A stretch of 64,000 nt of DNA from Alloascoidea africana (GCA_030581615.1 JAKTTT010000079.1:18425-82424), one strand, 5' to 3'. Positions 22,545-33,148 are shown, numbered from the stretch's first letter. Numbers and translations: made by a program. The notes: generated by a model not told the origin, from the sequence alone.

Positions 22545-23745
22545 CAGTTTTCCAACTCCAACTCTTCTCGCGCCAACATACTGAACCTCCTCTCCTCCAA
22601 AAAAAATGTCAAAGATGGAACACGTGATCTGAGTCGAGATGTAACACTAGTTGAGTTTTTGCAAGTCATCTTTTTACCCCAGCTTTATTCTATAGAAGGA
22701 CCAAAGCAAGGGAGAATTGAAAAGACAAAAACATGAAGCTCAACTCAGCACCCTGGCTAGGTCAAATAGCTGGAAACCAAGTCACAAAACAAAACTATGT
22801 TCTTATGGTCTAAGATGGATTGATCCTACTGCCTAACTGAAAAGGCTGCTTATAATCGCCTAGTCCTAAGTCTTATTCACAAGTAAAACAATAAAAAGCC
22901 CATTTGGATGCTTCCCTAAGAAAATAACCAAACTAATTAGAATGAAATGAATATTTTGAGGGTCTCCTCCATGTGAGTCTCCAAAGCATCACTCTCTAAA
23001 GATTCCAAAATCGTCAATCGGCAATTTTCAATGAACCTAGATTAATATCATTTCAGGGTAACTCTATGCACTTACTAATCCATTACGACATCATGAAAAA
23101 CCAAGATTCAAGCAAGATGACGTATTTCTTGGTCTCCAATGCCCTGTAAATTGGCTTTCGAGGTCATCAACAAACGAAGTTTGGCGAATCAGGCGCATGT
23201 TTATAAATAGGAAAAGGTATATTCAGTCGTTTTTAACTACAGGAAAATTGGTAATAGTGTATTATGGGGGTGAAAGAAAAATAAATTAAAAAAGTAAAAC
23301 CGTAGGAATAAAAGCAGCAGGGGCTTTTTGATGAGACTAGACAATTTTTTAAAAGTCCAAAGGTGAAAAACCAGCGGAGACAGAAGAGAAAAGGAAGTAC
23401 AGAAACGAGAAAAAAACAAATACCAAAGTACAAGATAAAAAAAAAGGGTTATAATGTTTTCACCGCTGATTAAAATACTGCTTTTCTTTGATCCAATTCA
23501 ATTCAATTCAACATATGATCTGCAAATCTCGTAGAAAAAGAAGCCTGCAACAAATGCTAGGAATGAAATTCTTTCGTCAAGTTATTATATAGGGTATAAT
23601 AAAGATGTTGAGATTGGGGAGTGCGTTTTTTTTTTGTTGTTTTTGTTTTTTTTCGATGGTTTTTGTGGTGCTACAATCTTGTGCTTTTATGATAGATTTG
23701 GAGATGAAACATAAAGGGGTTTTAAAGGAACAAGCGAGAAAAAGT
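22545..23745. other. Intergenic: POP1 promoter and YPD1 3' flank
   Basis: 1.2 kb between two minus-strand genes. CACGTG at 22621-22626 lies 77 bp before the POP1 start. The rest is AT-rich with T and A runs (about 23440 and 23630). No gene, tRNA or repeat is supported. Confidence 0.5.
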
Positions 23746-24399
23746 TTAGCTCGTTAAAGGTGGAGCCGATCTGGAAACGGTCATGTAGGAATCCAGATAG
23801 TTTCTTGTATCTTGGTACTCTTTCTTGACGCGATCAAGGGTTTCACCAATCATCCGTAGGTAAAACTCATCGTCTTCAACAGCTGCTGGGGAGGCATCTG
23901 CTATCCCATCAACAGGCTCAAGACGCGGGGGATATCTTTTGGAACCAAGATTTTGGATCAGCTCACAGCATGACTGGATCCTACGTAGTCCTAAGGAGGC
24001 AGCGCTGCCCTTGACAAAGTGTCCCAAATTTCCTAATTCCATCAGCTGTTTCTTCTCCAGACAGTGTTCCATTTTAACAAAGGTCTCTTCTGCCTGGTTA
24101 TAGAATATCTGGACGAGACAGGAGTAAAACTCTTCATCATCGCTATACATCGATCTCACCTCGTCGAAGGTGGCCCAATTGATTAGATCATGCCGTAAGT
24201 CATCTGATGCTGAGCAGTTGGTTGTGTTTGGGGAAGCTGACGGGACAGAAGCGGGCACCGGGGCGGCAACAGGAGGGAGATAGCCAAAGCGAGTAGGGAG
24301 ACCTGAGGACTGCGGCGGAAGCTGCGGCGGAAGCTGTTGCGGCCGCTGGGGCCGCTGCTGTTGGGACATGGTCTGCTGTGAAGCCAGCGGATAGATCAT
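23746..24399 (-). CDS. YPD1: YPD1 histidine phosphotransfer protein
   Basis: HPt relay that moves phosphate from a hybrid sensor kinase to response regulators such as Ssk1 and Skn7 in osmotic signalling. The 217-residue frame has an HPt domain from about residue 70 (INWATFDEVRSM) to 210. The phospho-accepting His is His127 in LGHFVKGSAASLG, matching His64 of S. cerevisiae Ypd1. Helix motifs QIFYNQAEETFVKME and SCCELIQNLG also match. Residues 1-65 are a Pro/Gln-rich, low-complexity extension absent from S. cerevisiae Ypd1; the second in-frame ATG (residue 11) is an alternative start that keeps most of it. No intron is seen in the coding part. Confidence 0.93.
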   Translation of the reverse strand: MIYPLASQQTMSQQQRPQRPQQLPPQLPPQSSGLPTRFGYLPPVAAPVPASVPSASPNTTNCSASDDLRHDLINWATFDEVRSMYSDDEEFYSCLVQIFYNQAEETFVKMEHCLEKKQLMELGNLGHFVKGSAASLGLRRIQSCCELIQNLGSKRYPPRLEPVDGIADASPAAVEDDEFYLRMIGETLDRVKKEYQDTRNYLDSYMTVSRSAPPLTS

Positions 24400-25447
24400 G
24401 ATGGCGGTACAAAGTGGAGAGAGCTTGCAGGACAGAAAGTAGAAAGAGGGCGCAGATCAGCGCTTGGGGGGTTTTAGTACACCCACCCTCCTCGTTTCGA
24501 CCAGCCCAGCTCTGCCGGGACGGACTTGCTCTCGCTGCCCGTGGCTTTTCCCGTGGCTTTTCCCGTGGCTCTGACTCTAGCCGAGGCCGTAGCGGGCGAA
24601 GATGCTGGTGCCGTGGCCGGTGCCGTGGCCGGTGCTAAGGGCAGGCGCGCACAGGGTCGGCGCTTACTTCTCGAGAGTCATCGGCACCCCTCCAGGGGCC
24701 TTCTCTTCAAGAGCCGCTGCCCGGCTCCCTCGCTCCCTCGCGCGAGTCTCTGTCTCCTAGACCGGCCCCAGAAACGTCCTCTGCGGAAGATCTTTTAGCG
24801 CTGGGCATGCGGTACGGTCCATCCACAGGATGCATTCACACATGGGCTGGGCTGGACACAAAGCCGAGCGAGCAGCCTTCCTCTTCGACAGACGAAAAGG
24901 GTCCACTGGATCAGCGAAACACGCCTTGTGGATCAGAAAGAGATAGATAAAGGATTACGCCACACGTTCGGCAAGGCAAGGCAGAGCGGTTCCAGATCAA
25001 GATCAGGCCGAAATCTGCTCCAAAACGGCCAAGGTCAAATCCATCTCCACGGACATTCATGGCAATCCGTCCCCCGAATAGACTCAACTGAGTCTCCATG
25101 AGGTGAGAGACTTACCAGTTGAATCAAAGAACGAGACCGGACTTGTTTCTTTAGTAGTGGTTAAACACTTGGTTTAGCGCCATTGCTCCACCATGCTTCT
25201 GCCTCAGCCTCTGCCTCGCCAGTGTATCTACTTCTGCTTCTACCCTGGACAGTGGCATTTTTCCCGATATTATTGTTCGTAGACCTCTAAATGCTCTGTG
25301 CCTGGCATATTGGTTAGCGTATTTCTGCTCAAATCGATCTAGTTCTATCACCTTCACTTCAATACCTACATGTACGCGTGTCTATGTAAACCTCAGAATG
25401 GCATCGCATTTGATCAAGAGCCTGTGGACAAATTGACCAGGCACAGA
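24400..25447. other. Intergenic: YPD1 promoter and upstream region
   Basis: About 1 kb, GC-richer than average, with 12-bp tandem repeats at 24538-24570 and 24607-24630. On the minus strand there is a protein-like frame without ATG at 25151-25381 and a strong GTAAGT donor near 25117 (see findings). No confident gene. Confidence 0.45.
24538..24630. repeat. Two short 12-bp tandem repeats upstream of YPD1
   Basis: CCCGTGGCTTTT is repeated 2.75 times at 24538-24570. GGTGCCGTGGCC is repeated twice at 24607-24630. They lie 140-230 bp upstream of the YPD1 start. Confidence 0.85.
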
Positions 25448-25958
25448 ATGTCTAGTTTGTCTACAAATCTGAAAACCGAAACGTTTGAAAATGGAGATGA
25501 ACTGTCTCTCAAGATCACCGGGTTTCCCAACGTCGTGATCATCCAGGCCCTTTATAACGGAGTCATCGACACAACTGTATGTTCCTTCGTTGTTATTCCA
25601 CTTGCTCTTCCAACTAACTTAGGTATTTGCTCTCCAGTACAAAGTCCCCCCATTGTCGAAAGCCGACAGGTCATTTACCGACATAACGCCATCGAACTCT
25701 GGCAATTCCGATAAAGTTCTGCCTTTATCGCCCGTCAAGCTGGTAGGCGCCCATGGAGAGAAAGCGTTGTTTGGAGACGTGGCAGCCATGGAGATTGCTT
25801 CAGCATTTATGAACCGGGACCCTCTAGATTCACGAGATTTGATAGTATCTATCAGTTCGAAATTCTTTCAATTGGACACATCATCCAAGGAAAGTAGTGC
25901 GGTTTTCCAAGGAAAACTGAGAACGATCAAGAGACTAATAGTAGAATATACACAGTGA
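25448..25958 (+). CDS. Probable proteasome assembly chaperone 3 (Pba3/Irc25/PSMG3-like)
   Basis: Exons are 25448-25576 and 25638-25958, joining to 149 residues; the intron is GTATGT to CTCTCCAG. The product has an N-terminal beta-rich half (LKITGFPNVVIIQALYNGVI), a loop, and a C-terminal half (KLVGAHGEKALFGDVAAMEI, then RDLIVSISSKFF). This order, a beta-sandwich with a G-x-x-GE-K turn before a helix and a final strand, resembles proteasome chaperone 3, which with Pba4 guides alpha-ring assembly. The match is by pattern only. A second AG at 25622, right after CTAAC, would add five in-frame codons (VFALQ). The 3' end converges on SDO1 with 68 bp between stops. Confidence 0.6.
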
Positions 25959-26026
25959 GAGGAAGAGGTATCACAAAAAAAAAGGTGCACACACAATTAA
26001 TCGTAACTTGATTAGTATTTCTAACA

Positions 26027-26936
26027 TTATGCCTCGCCTTCTTCCACGACAGCCATGTCCAAAATTTCCAAACTGCCCTTGTTTTTAGAACCCGCGGGCG
26101 TTACAATATCCGTCAACTCTCTATATTTCCAAGGATCAATGAAAGCAACGCATTCCCAGGAGTTAGAACCAGGTCTATTTTCATCTTCAATGTCATCTAG
26201 TAAAGGCTTCAATTTGTCGTTAATCAATTGCTTAGAACTCTTTGTATCCACAATTGTAATCTTGACTCTCATTTTCGCGCGTGCGATCGGAATGATCTGT
26301 TTGGAAATCAGAATCTTGATTGCATCCAGCGCTTGGATTTTTGCATTTTTACTAGCATTTACGTTGAATTTCGCCTGTTCTAGCGTTTTCGCAATCATCG
26401 TTGTTGTGTAAGGTTTTTTCGTCTTTGGATTGATGCATTTGGTGCTGATGATCTGCAGGATATTTGCAGTTATCTTGTTCAAATTTTGCTGTCGTTCTTT
26501 TTCGCTCAGTTGAAGTTCCCCCTTTGATAGAATCTCCAATACCACTTTATCAACATCTGTTGTATTGAATGCTTTTTTCAGATCATCACTGGATGCAATT
26601 TGACCTTTGGAAACATTCAAAAACACCTGGGGAATCTGTAGTACCTCATCTATATCTTTTTCCCTAAAATCCAATATCCACAAATAATTAGCATTATTGA
26701 AATGAGAAATAAAATAGTACTCTAAAACTCCCTACACTCCTGATCTCCAATCCTGGACCTTATTCTGATAGCATGCTATTTCAAATCGTTTCTTGGCTGA
26801 AAACAATCAAACTGTGAGTAAAACTCCCCATTGAAAACAGCTACCTAAACCTCCAAAAAAGAGACCTACCCTTTCTCATCCGGACCAAAGAAACATTTGT
26901 AAGCTTTATCTGTGTAGCGGGCTGATTTATCGGCAT
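26027..26936 (-). CDS. SDO1: SDO1/SBDS 60S ribosome maturation factor
   Basis: With the GTPase Efl1, releases Tif6/eIF6 from nascent 60S subunits. Exons are 26870-26936, 26736-26796 and 26027-26663, giving 254 residues against 250 in S. cerevisiae. It begins MPINQPATQIKLTNVSLVRM, essentially the yeast sequence. The FYSH domain continues over two splices (AKKRFEIACYQNKVQDWRSG, then EKDIDEVLQ). Family blocks ILSKGELQLSEKERQ, KCINPKTKKPY, ISKQIIPIARAKM and LEILDMAV are all present. Both donors are GTAGG (GTAGGT and GTAGGG), a non-consensus form. The promoter is shared with UPS2 and holds three TTACCCG sites. Confidence 0.96.
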
Positions 26937-27570
26937 TATGCGCTTATGAGTCGAGGAGTATATAGCAGTCCCAGCCAAAATGTTTTCTCTCCGCCCATTT
27001 CTGGTTCGATTGTGTCCGGGTAAATAACCCATTCATTTTTCGAGGGAATTACCCGGCGCGGATCCCGATCACATGCCCCGACTCGCTCCGGGAAGAATTT
27101 TTTTTTTTCTTGCTAGCTTTGTTACCCGAAGCTAAATGTCCGTTATATACCGCCACGGTGCAGCCCCGGGTTCTTTGTGTGGAACTGCCCGCGAACCCGA
27201 AAATGGCGCACCGGCCGGCCCCGGAGTCGGCAGCCGAGGAGCCGGTCCCGCGCATTGAGCAGAATCTGATTTGCTCGACTCGGTCACAACCTCACTTTTG
27301 ATATAAATGAGCACTCTTTTCTTTCTCTGTTGCTCTCCTGGTTCTCTTGTATTCTGTAACGGGCTTGCAATAACCGAATTCGCCATTACCACTCTCGCCT
27401 AACCGTCCTCGGTTTCTCCTCCCGTTCTCTTTCCTCTCTATTGAGATTGACCTCCCTATCTCTCCTCCCTGTGTGTCGTGTGCTTGCCGCCGCCCCGTGA
27501 AGAAGTAAAAAAAAAAAAAAAAAAGTTTCAGAGATACCAATTCTTTTCACAGAAACAATATTTTTCCAAG
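26937..27570. promoter_or_regulatory. SDO1-UPS2 divergent promoter with three Reb1-type sites
   Basis: TTACCCG motifs lie at 27016-27023 (minus), 27049-27056 (plus) and 27122-27128 (plus). An 18-base A run is at 27507-27524 and CT-rich leader sequence precedes UPS2. Reb1-type factors clear nucleosomes in yeast promoters; that function here is inferred from motif identity. Confidence 0.6.
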
Positions 27571-28134
27571 ATGAAGATTTTTTCCAACAAGTACTCGTTC
27601 GACTACCCATGGGAACAAGTTTCGGCGGCAAACTGGAAGAAATATCCAAATGAAATGTCTACACATGTTGTGGCGGTGGATGTTTTGAGGAGGGAGATAA
27701 ATCCAGAATCTGGCATTTTAACAACTGAGCGCCTGATAACTTGCCAACAAGCGATTCCAAAATGGGTATTTGCCCTTGTTGGAGGTACAAATATCTCCTA
27801 TGTTCGAGAAATATCAGAGGTTGATCCAAAGACAAAATCCCTCGTTATGAGATCCATCAACTTGACCATGAATAACTTGCTTGCTGTATATGAAATTGTC
27901 ACATACACTCCGGATTCGGAAAACCCGGACTCAAAAACCATTTTCCAGCAAGAAGCCCAGATCACCGCCTACGCAAGCATAAGACGACTCTGCAATAAGA
28001 TTGAAGAATGGTCTCTGGATAGGTTTGGCCAAAATGCAAAGCTAGGGAAACTGGGCTTTGAGAGCGTTTTGCAGAAGGTTACTGAAAAAGTTCAGGAAGG
28101 CGTCTTCCGTGAAGGACAACCCCAAGTTGCTTAA
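27571..28134 (+). CDS. UPS2: UPS2/PRELI-domain mitochondrial lipid transfer protein
   Basis: Intermembrane-space PRELI/MSF1 protein that, with Mdm35, moves phosphatidylserine between mitochondrial membranes. 187 residues, single exon. The start MKIFSNKYSFDYPWEQV is chosen over upstream non-ATG codons and matches Ups2 MKLFQNSYDFNYPWDQV. Further matches are AANWKKYPNEMSTHVVAVDVL, TERLITCQQAIPKW, MRSINLTMNNLL and FQQEAQITAYASIRRLCNK. These favour UPS2 (PRELID3 class) over UPS1. It is shorter than S. cerevisiae Ups2 because the C-terminal extension is missing. The leucine of TERLIT is encoded by CTG. Confidence 0.93.
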   Translation: MKIFSNKYSFDYPWEQVSAANWKKYPNEMSTHVVAVDVLRREINPESGILTTERLITCQQAIPKWVFALVGGTNISYVREISEVDPKTKSLVMRSINLTMNNLLAVYEIVTYTPDSENPDSKTIFQQEAQITAYASIRRLCNKIEEWSLDRFGQNAKLGKLGFESVLQKVTEKVQEGVFREGQPQVA

Positions 28135-28756
28135 TCATCTCCTTTTCATCCTGTTTTATTCATTTCCATCATCTTCTTTTTGTTTGTTTTATGGTTCCGA
28201 TTCCCACGGTCTGTTTCCATCTCATAAAGGCTTTATTTTGTTTGCATCGTTTTCCCCCTTCTGTTTCCCCCCATATTTGTTTTCAAGTAGAAAGCTTGCC
28301 GTCGAAAAAGTTTAGATACACACGCACTCAGTTTCTCCTTCCCTTTGGTCCTCTATTTTTTGCTCGTCATTGGGGTTTAGAGAGTGATTCATGTTTTATA
28401 TTTGTACTATGACTATGGAGCGATGTGATTTTTTTTTTCCCTTCTTTGAATTTGGGTCCTCATTTTCCTTTATTATTATTATTATTCTTCTTCTTCTGTT
28501 GCTTGTTTGCCTTCCAAGTTTATACATTTCTATTTGTTTGACCAGTTACATTACTACAAGGTGCCAATTTTCTACTCTTGCACAACCCCCATAATACCAA
28601 TGACACTGTATTTCGATTTGTGTATATAGCCTTTGAATTCATAGGTTGCGAATATAGTGTAAGTTACGGTTGTCAAATTTATAAATGGGAGAAATTTATT
28701 AGTTTTGGTTTGAGATGGATGCTTAAAGATCTCAAATTACAATGGTGAAAAACTCA
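28135..28756. other. Intergenic between convergent UPS2 and PLP1
   Basis: T-rich 3' flanks of two converging genes, with an ATT/CTT run at about 28470-28505. No feature is supported. Confidence 0.55.
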
Positions 28757-29561
28757 TCAGTCGTAGAAATCGTCATCGTCTTCATCCTGTTGTTTCTTCT
28801 TTTGCGAGGATTTGCCAATTTGATTAAACGCCAGAGCTTTCCTCTCAATCACCCGCATGATGAATAGTTGATTCTCCAAATCCTGTATTGAAAACTCATC
28901 TTTGTTCCCCAATTTGTCAAACCCAATCAGTCTCCCTGCTTCTTTGCCATTAACGTAGGCAATTACACAGGGGAGAACTTTGACATTTAGCCTTGTCACC
29001 AGAAATGGCGCATTATCAACATCTATTCGAAGAAACCTTGTACTCAAATGTTTTGCTGCCAACTCCTACAATATAAAAAGGGTTAGAAGTTTTGATAAAC
29101 TCCAAATGAAAAGCCTCCCACTTACTCTTAACCTATTGTCCATAATTTCACATCGTCTGAACTCGGGGTGGAAGAAATGTATGACGGATGAGGTGCTTGA
29201 GGAAGAAACTTCCAATACATCTTTCTCGGAAAGAAGCGTCGTCAGTGATCCATGGCCTTCTTGCTCCACATATTTTTTTGCCTTTCTCATTCTGGGGGAA
29301 AAAAAATAATAATAGAGAAATAAAGGTTAGAATTCCTGATATATGCTTGTGTTTTCTATACTCGGGACAAACTCACTGATCATGTAACTCTTGAAGTCTT
29401 CTTTCTCTATATCCGCCAAACTCGTCATCATCCTCGAGAAGTTCCAACAATTCATCATCACTTAAATCTTCCTCATCTTCATTAACAGTATGCTTCCCAG
29501 ATTTCTGGTTTACGAGTTTGGACCCGTAGTCCTCCAACAACTGCTGGGCCTTATGATCCAT
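28757..29561 (-). CDS. PLP1: Phosducin-like protein PLP1 (TXNDC9 type)
   Basis: Thioredoxin-fold cochaperone linked to CCT and tubulin/G-protein folding. Exons are 29377-29561, 29126-29291 and 28757-29065, joining to 219 residues. Donors are GTGAGT and GTAAGT. The N-terminus is acidic and helical (NEDEEDLSDDELLELLEDDDEF), followed by RERRLQELHDQ|MRKAKKYVEQEGHG across the first splice. The thioredoxin-like domain has VIHFFHPEFRRCEIMDNRL, FLRIDVDNAPFLVTRL, VKVLPCVIAYVNG and IGFDKLGNKDEFS; the Cys is single, not a CXXC pair, as in this family. The C-terminus is acidic (QDEDDDDFYD). Confidence 0.92.
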
Positions 29562-29729
29562 GCTTTTTGTGGGTGTTGGTGGTTGAGGAACAAGTGTTGT
29601 TACTACATTGGAAAAACCAATGCTACAGCTTGTGTTGAAAATTACAAAAAAAAAACCAGAAAAACGTTAAATATGTGATTGATAAATCTTTATGAACCCA
29701 ATTTTCTACATAATCATAATTAAACCACT

Positions 29730-30119
29730 CTATATCTTTCGAGACCTCACTTGAACCGTTCCCAAGAGCGAATTTATTGCCTGGATCGAGCCTTGTAACG
29801 AAGTGAGATAGGCAGAGTCGTGGATGTGTCGATTAGTGTTGACCAGATCAATAGACGCTTTTAAATCCTCATCGCTATTTCAAACCATTGTCTATTAGAT
29901 CGTGAAATACATAATAATCTCCTGAGAATTCAACAACACTCACATCAATTTTACTGTTGTGAGTATCTTGGCCAGCTCGTTCAAAACCTCTCGTTCCTCT
30001 TTTGACAGTTTTTCTCTTTCCCAAAAATTAGTAAATCAAGGTCCCCATCAGAAACCATATTCACTGGTACAATCACCATACAATTGGGCATTTCTACTAA
30101 TCTTGTCTTCAGCCGCCAT
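29730..30119 (-). CDS. Small three-exon gene, 84 residues (DASH Dad3-like?)
   Basis: Exons are 30082-30119, 29944-30015 and 29730-29874. Donors are GTATGG and GTGAGT; acceptors are GGGAAAG and AAATAG. The join is in frame from MAAEDKISRNAQ through EKLSKEEREVLNELAKIL to a stop after VQVRSRKI. The product is all-helical in appearance, charged at first and Leu-rich later, with no signal peptide or membrane span. Size, exon number and the EEREVLNELAKI start recall Dad3 of the kinetochore DASH complex, but the match is weak. It shares a 162-bp divergent promoter with CBC2. Confidence is for a real gene; the name is speculative. Confidence 0.6.
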
Positions 30120-30281
30120 TTCCAGGTCAAAAGTACCCTTTTTTAGTCCAAACAATTTGGTTGCGTTTACGCGCTGACACTGTTGGAAAAACGAACACCC
30201 GTACACCCACAATGGCCTAAAGTTCCTTTCTCACCATCATCGCAACTAGAATAGTGGACTTCATTCAAGTTACCAGGAACT

Positions 30282-31340
30282 ATGTCTTTTTATCCCGAAG
30301 ATGAACAACGGTATAAGCATTCAGCCGTTCGGCTCGATGCACCCAGTGATTATCTTTTGAAAAAATTTGTAAGTCGATGATGCTTTTACTATTCATTTTC
30401 ATGTATCCGCCAACTAAAACTAACCTTTATTGTTTTTCGCATCAAGAGACGGTCAAAAACTGGAGAAAAAGACTTGGAAAAGTTGAAAACTACCTCAACT
30501 GTTTACGTTGGAAACCTGTAAGATTAACTTTTGAAGTTATTATTGTTTCAGAATGTGATAACTAACATATTGGTTTTTTTTAGGTCTTTTTACACAACTG
30601 AAGAGCAGATATATGAATTATTCTCAAAGTATGTAGTCTATGGTTCATCATAAATTACTTTGCAAATAATTTGCTAACTCAACATTGTGCTTAGAGCTGG
30701 AGATTTACGACAGATTATCATGGGCCTTGACAGATTTCAAAAAACCCCTTGTGGGTTTTGCTTTGTGGAGTACCTTGATCATTCAGGTGCGCTGGCAGCT
30801 GTAAAATATCTAAACAATACAAAGCTGGATGATAGGGAAATCCAGGTTGATCTTGATCCTGGATTTTTAGAAGGAAGGCAGTATGGCCGTGGAGCCAATG
30901 GTGGACAGGTATGCGATGAGTACAGATTTGACTTTGATCCATACAGAGGTGGCATATCGAAAAGTGCTCTGGCGCAGTCGGGTCCTCAGCAACAAGGTGG
31001 CTTTGGACCTGATGGAAATGGTGCTGGGTTTGTTCAAGGTGCAAATCCTGGAATGATGAATCAAATGGGGAATGGGGCCAACCCTGGTGCTATACCACCT
31101 GCCATTGGCCCTGTCGACCCTAAAATGCTGTTAAGTATGTTAATGTCTACTGGAATGCCACCGTTAAATATTCCTTTTGGTCCTACGCCAAACGTTACGG
31201 TGTTGCCTCCTAACCCTACTAATGGAGATACGCCTAATGCGAGTGGCTCTACAACGTTAATGGATAATTCAACTGATAAAACGGAAGAGGAAGTTTTATC
31301 GAAGAAAGAGGATGAAGAAGATATGGTTATTGAAAATTGA
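30282..31340 (+). CDS. CBC2: Nuclear cap-binding complex small subunit CBC2/CBP20
   Basis: RRM protein that, with Cbc1, binds the 5' cap of nascent mRNA and aids splicing and export. Exons are 30282-30368, 30447-30517, 30584-30628 and 30695-31340, joining to 282 residues. Exon 1 is [20 protein letters not shown]. The RRM starts [21 protein letters not shown] (RNP2, across a splice), then [20 protein letters not shown] (RNP1). The cap-site block is [20 protein letters not shown] with [13 protein letters not shown]. Residues after about 190 are Gly/Pro/Asn-rich and end acidic. That tail makes it longer than S. cerevisiae Cbc2 (208 aa). Confidence 0.96.
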
Positions 31341-31919
31341 ATGTATAGTTTGCCCTTTTTGGATCAATTGTTACTGTGTATTACTACTAGTATTACTATT
31401 CTGTTCAACTGAACAGTATATTAAAGACCTAAGATTTTAGTGGAATCGAAAAAAGAAATAAAAAAAGGTTAGAAACGTTTTGAGAATTCTAATGTTTTAA
31501 TTCATCAGGTAAGCGACATTGGAAGAATAATGATTAATCTATAAGAAACAAAATAGATAAACATAGATATGTTACAACTTTAATCCATGTCCATACAATG
31601 CTATGGCAAGAGGTGGAAAGGGAGATGTGCAGCGGTGAGCACGAGGAACTAAAAGGTGTTATCACGAACGTGGTCAGACTAATGAACACGAAAGGAATAA
31701 CGACATGGCCTTTAGATCTTTCTCTGTAGCTGTCTTGGACTCATAGCATGATCTCTTTCTAATGTTGGAGGAGGTCGGTGAGCAGCATACGCGTAATTGT
31801 CAGCACGCCCTTCCTCACACCAATGAAAATTGAAACATGTTTGGAGTAGATTAACAGAGTGGATATTCTGACAGAATACTTGCCATCCCTTATACTCTAT
31901 ACAAGGAACGGCAGTGTTA
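31341..31919. other. Intergenic: CBC2 3' flank and MRPL49 promoter
   Basis: 579 AT-rich bases; no supported feature. Confidence 0.5.
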
Positions 31920-32525
31920 ATGATGTTGATGAGACGATTTGCATTTACAGGCATTCAGACTGCTCGTTGTCTTCGATCGCCAGTTACCCAGTCACTAGCG
32001 ACAAGAGCATTCACGACAACCCAATACAAACTATCTTCGCCAACTTCGGCTTCAAATACAAATTCGGAAACCGTTGAACAAAAATCAAAGAGCTCACCTA
32101 GCACGGCAAAGATTGACAGTTCTGTTGTTGAAGAGCTTAAAAAGAAGATTCCTTTAAAAGAACAGTTTGACCTACAACCATTGAAAAATGAAGGAGACCT
32201 CTATGCCACAATCAAAATTCACAACAAATCTTTTCTCGTGACAGAAGGTGATAAGCTTACGCTTCCATCGCGACTTCGAGATGTTCAAGTTGGAGATACT
32301 ATCACGTTCAACGAGGTTGTGACAGTCGGATCCAGAAACTATATACTCAACGGTGATCCTTTTGTTGATTCAGAGACGGTGCTTGTTAAGGGCCGTGTTA
32401 TTGAAATGACGAAACAACCTATGCGAGTTAAGGAGCTGACCACTAAACGAAGGAGAAAGGTTCGGGTTATTCGAAGTAAACAACCACTCACTGTGATTCG
32501 AATCTCGGAATTGGCGCTGTTGTAA
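31920..32525 (+). CDS. MRPL49: Mitochondrial large-subunit ribosomal protein bL21m
   Basis: 201 residues, single exon. The first ATG of the frame is at 31920 (MMLMRRFAF); the frame opens two codons earlier with GTG. An Arg/Ser/Thr-rich presequence with few acids runs to about residue 50 (ATRAFTTTQ is a likely cleavage area). The bL21 domain contains LYATIKIHNKSFLVTEGD, LTLPSRLRDVQVGD, VGSRNYILNGDP and a C-terminal RVIRSKQPLTVIRISEL, collinear with S. cerevisiae Mrpl49. It is followed on the same strand by MRPL33 and a PPR-like gene, a mitochondrial-expression trio. Confidence 0.92.
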   Translation: MMLMRRFAFTGIQTARCLRSPVTQSLATRAFTTTQYKLSSPTSASNTNSETVEQKSKSSPSTAKIDSSVVEELKKKIPLKEQFDLQPLKNEGDLYATIKIHNKSFLVTEGDKLTLPSRLRDVQVGDTITFNEVVTVGSRNYILNGDPFVDSETVLVKGRVIEMTKQPMRVKELTTKRRRKVRVIRSKQPLTVIRISELALL

Positions 32526-33148
32526 ATAGAGCTTTAAGAATAATCATCAGAAACTGTGGAAACCCATCTTGAGAGGATAGGCTAGAGGGCAGCAGCGAAG
32601 CTTATATTTGTAAATATCAATTAAAATGTCTTCACATTGGTTCTACCAATTGTGCTTCTCATAATTTGAATTCCAAATAGGACTTAAACATCGGGAAAGT
32701 GACCAAAAAAGTTTTGTTGTCGACTACAAACTTGAAACCATAAAGCTAATTGCTACTATAAATTAATGCTGGGTAAAGTACACGTCTAATTCAATATGAG
32801 CAATCAACAGAGTAAATAATGGATTTTATCTATGAGAATGAAAATCGGAATTCATAGTTAGCATCAGCACATCTGGAAAGGACTACTCCGAACCAGGTAT
32901 TTTAATCTTAAACCCTTTTGTATTTAAAGTCAATTTAAGCGCCCAGATATCAGACACAAAAGCATAAAATTGAAATTGGTTTTGTGTCACAATCGCTTTA
33001 CACTCCTCTCTGCTGATGCCCAAAGAATTTATGTTTGGTGGATCTGGTAGAAAGGACGGATGTATGGATGTACCTTTTTTCAAAACTTGCAATCCACCAT
33101 CCACTCAACATCTTGTGAAACTGCAACACTTTGATTCAAGCTTACAAC
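32526..33148. other. Intergenic: MRPL49 3' flank and MRPL33 promoter
   Basis: 623 bases. A 73-codon minus-strand frame with ATG at 33104 exists (32883-33104) but has no recognisable features and overlaps the MRPL33 promoter; it is not called. Confidence 0.45.

Noticed and set aside
32883-33104. 73-codon minus-strand frame
   Set aside because: Has an ATG but no recognisable features and overlaps the MRPL33 promoter; too short to support alone.
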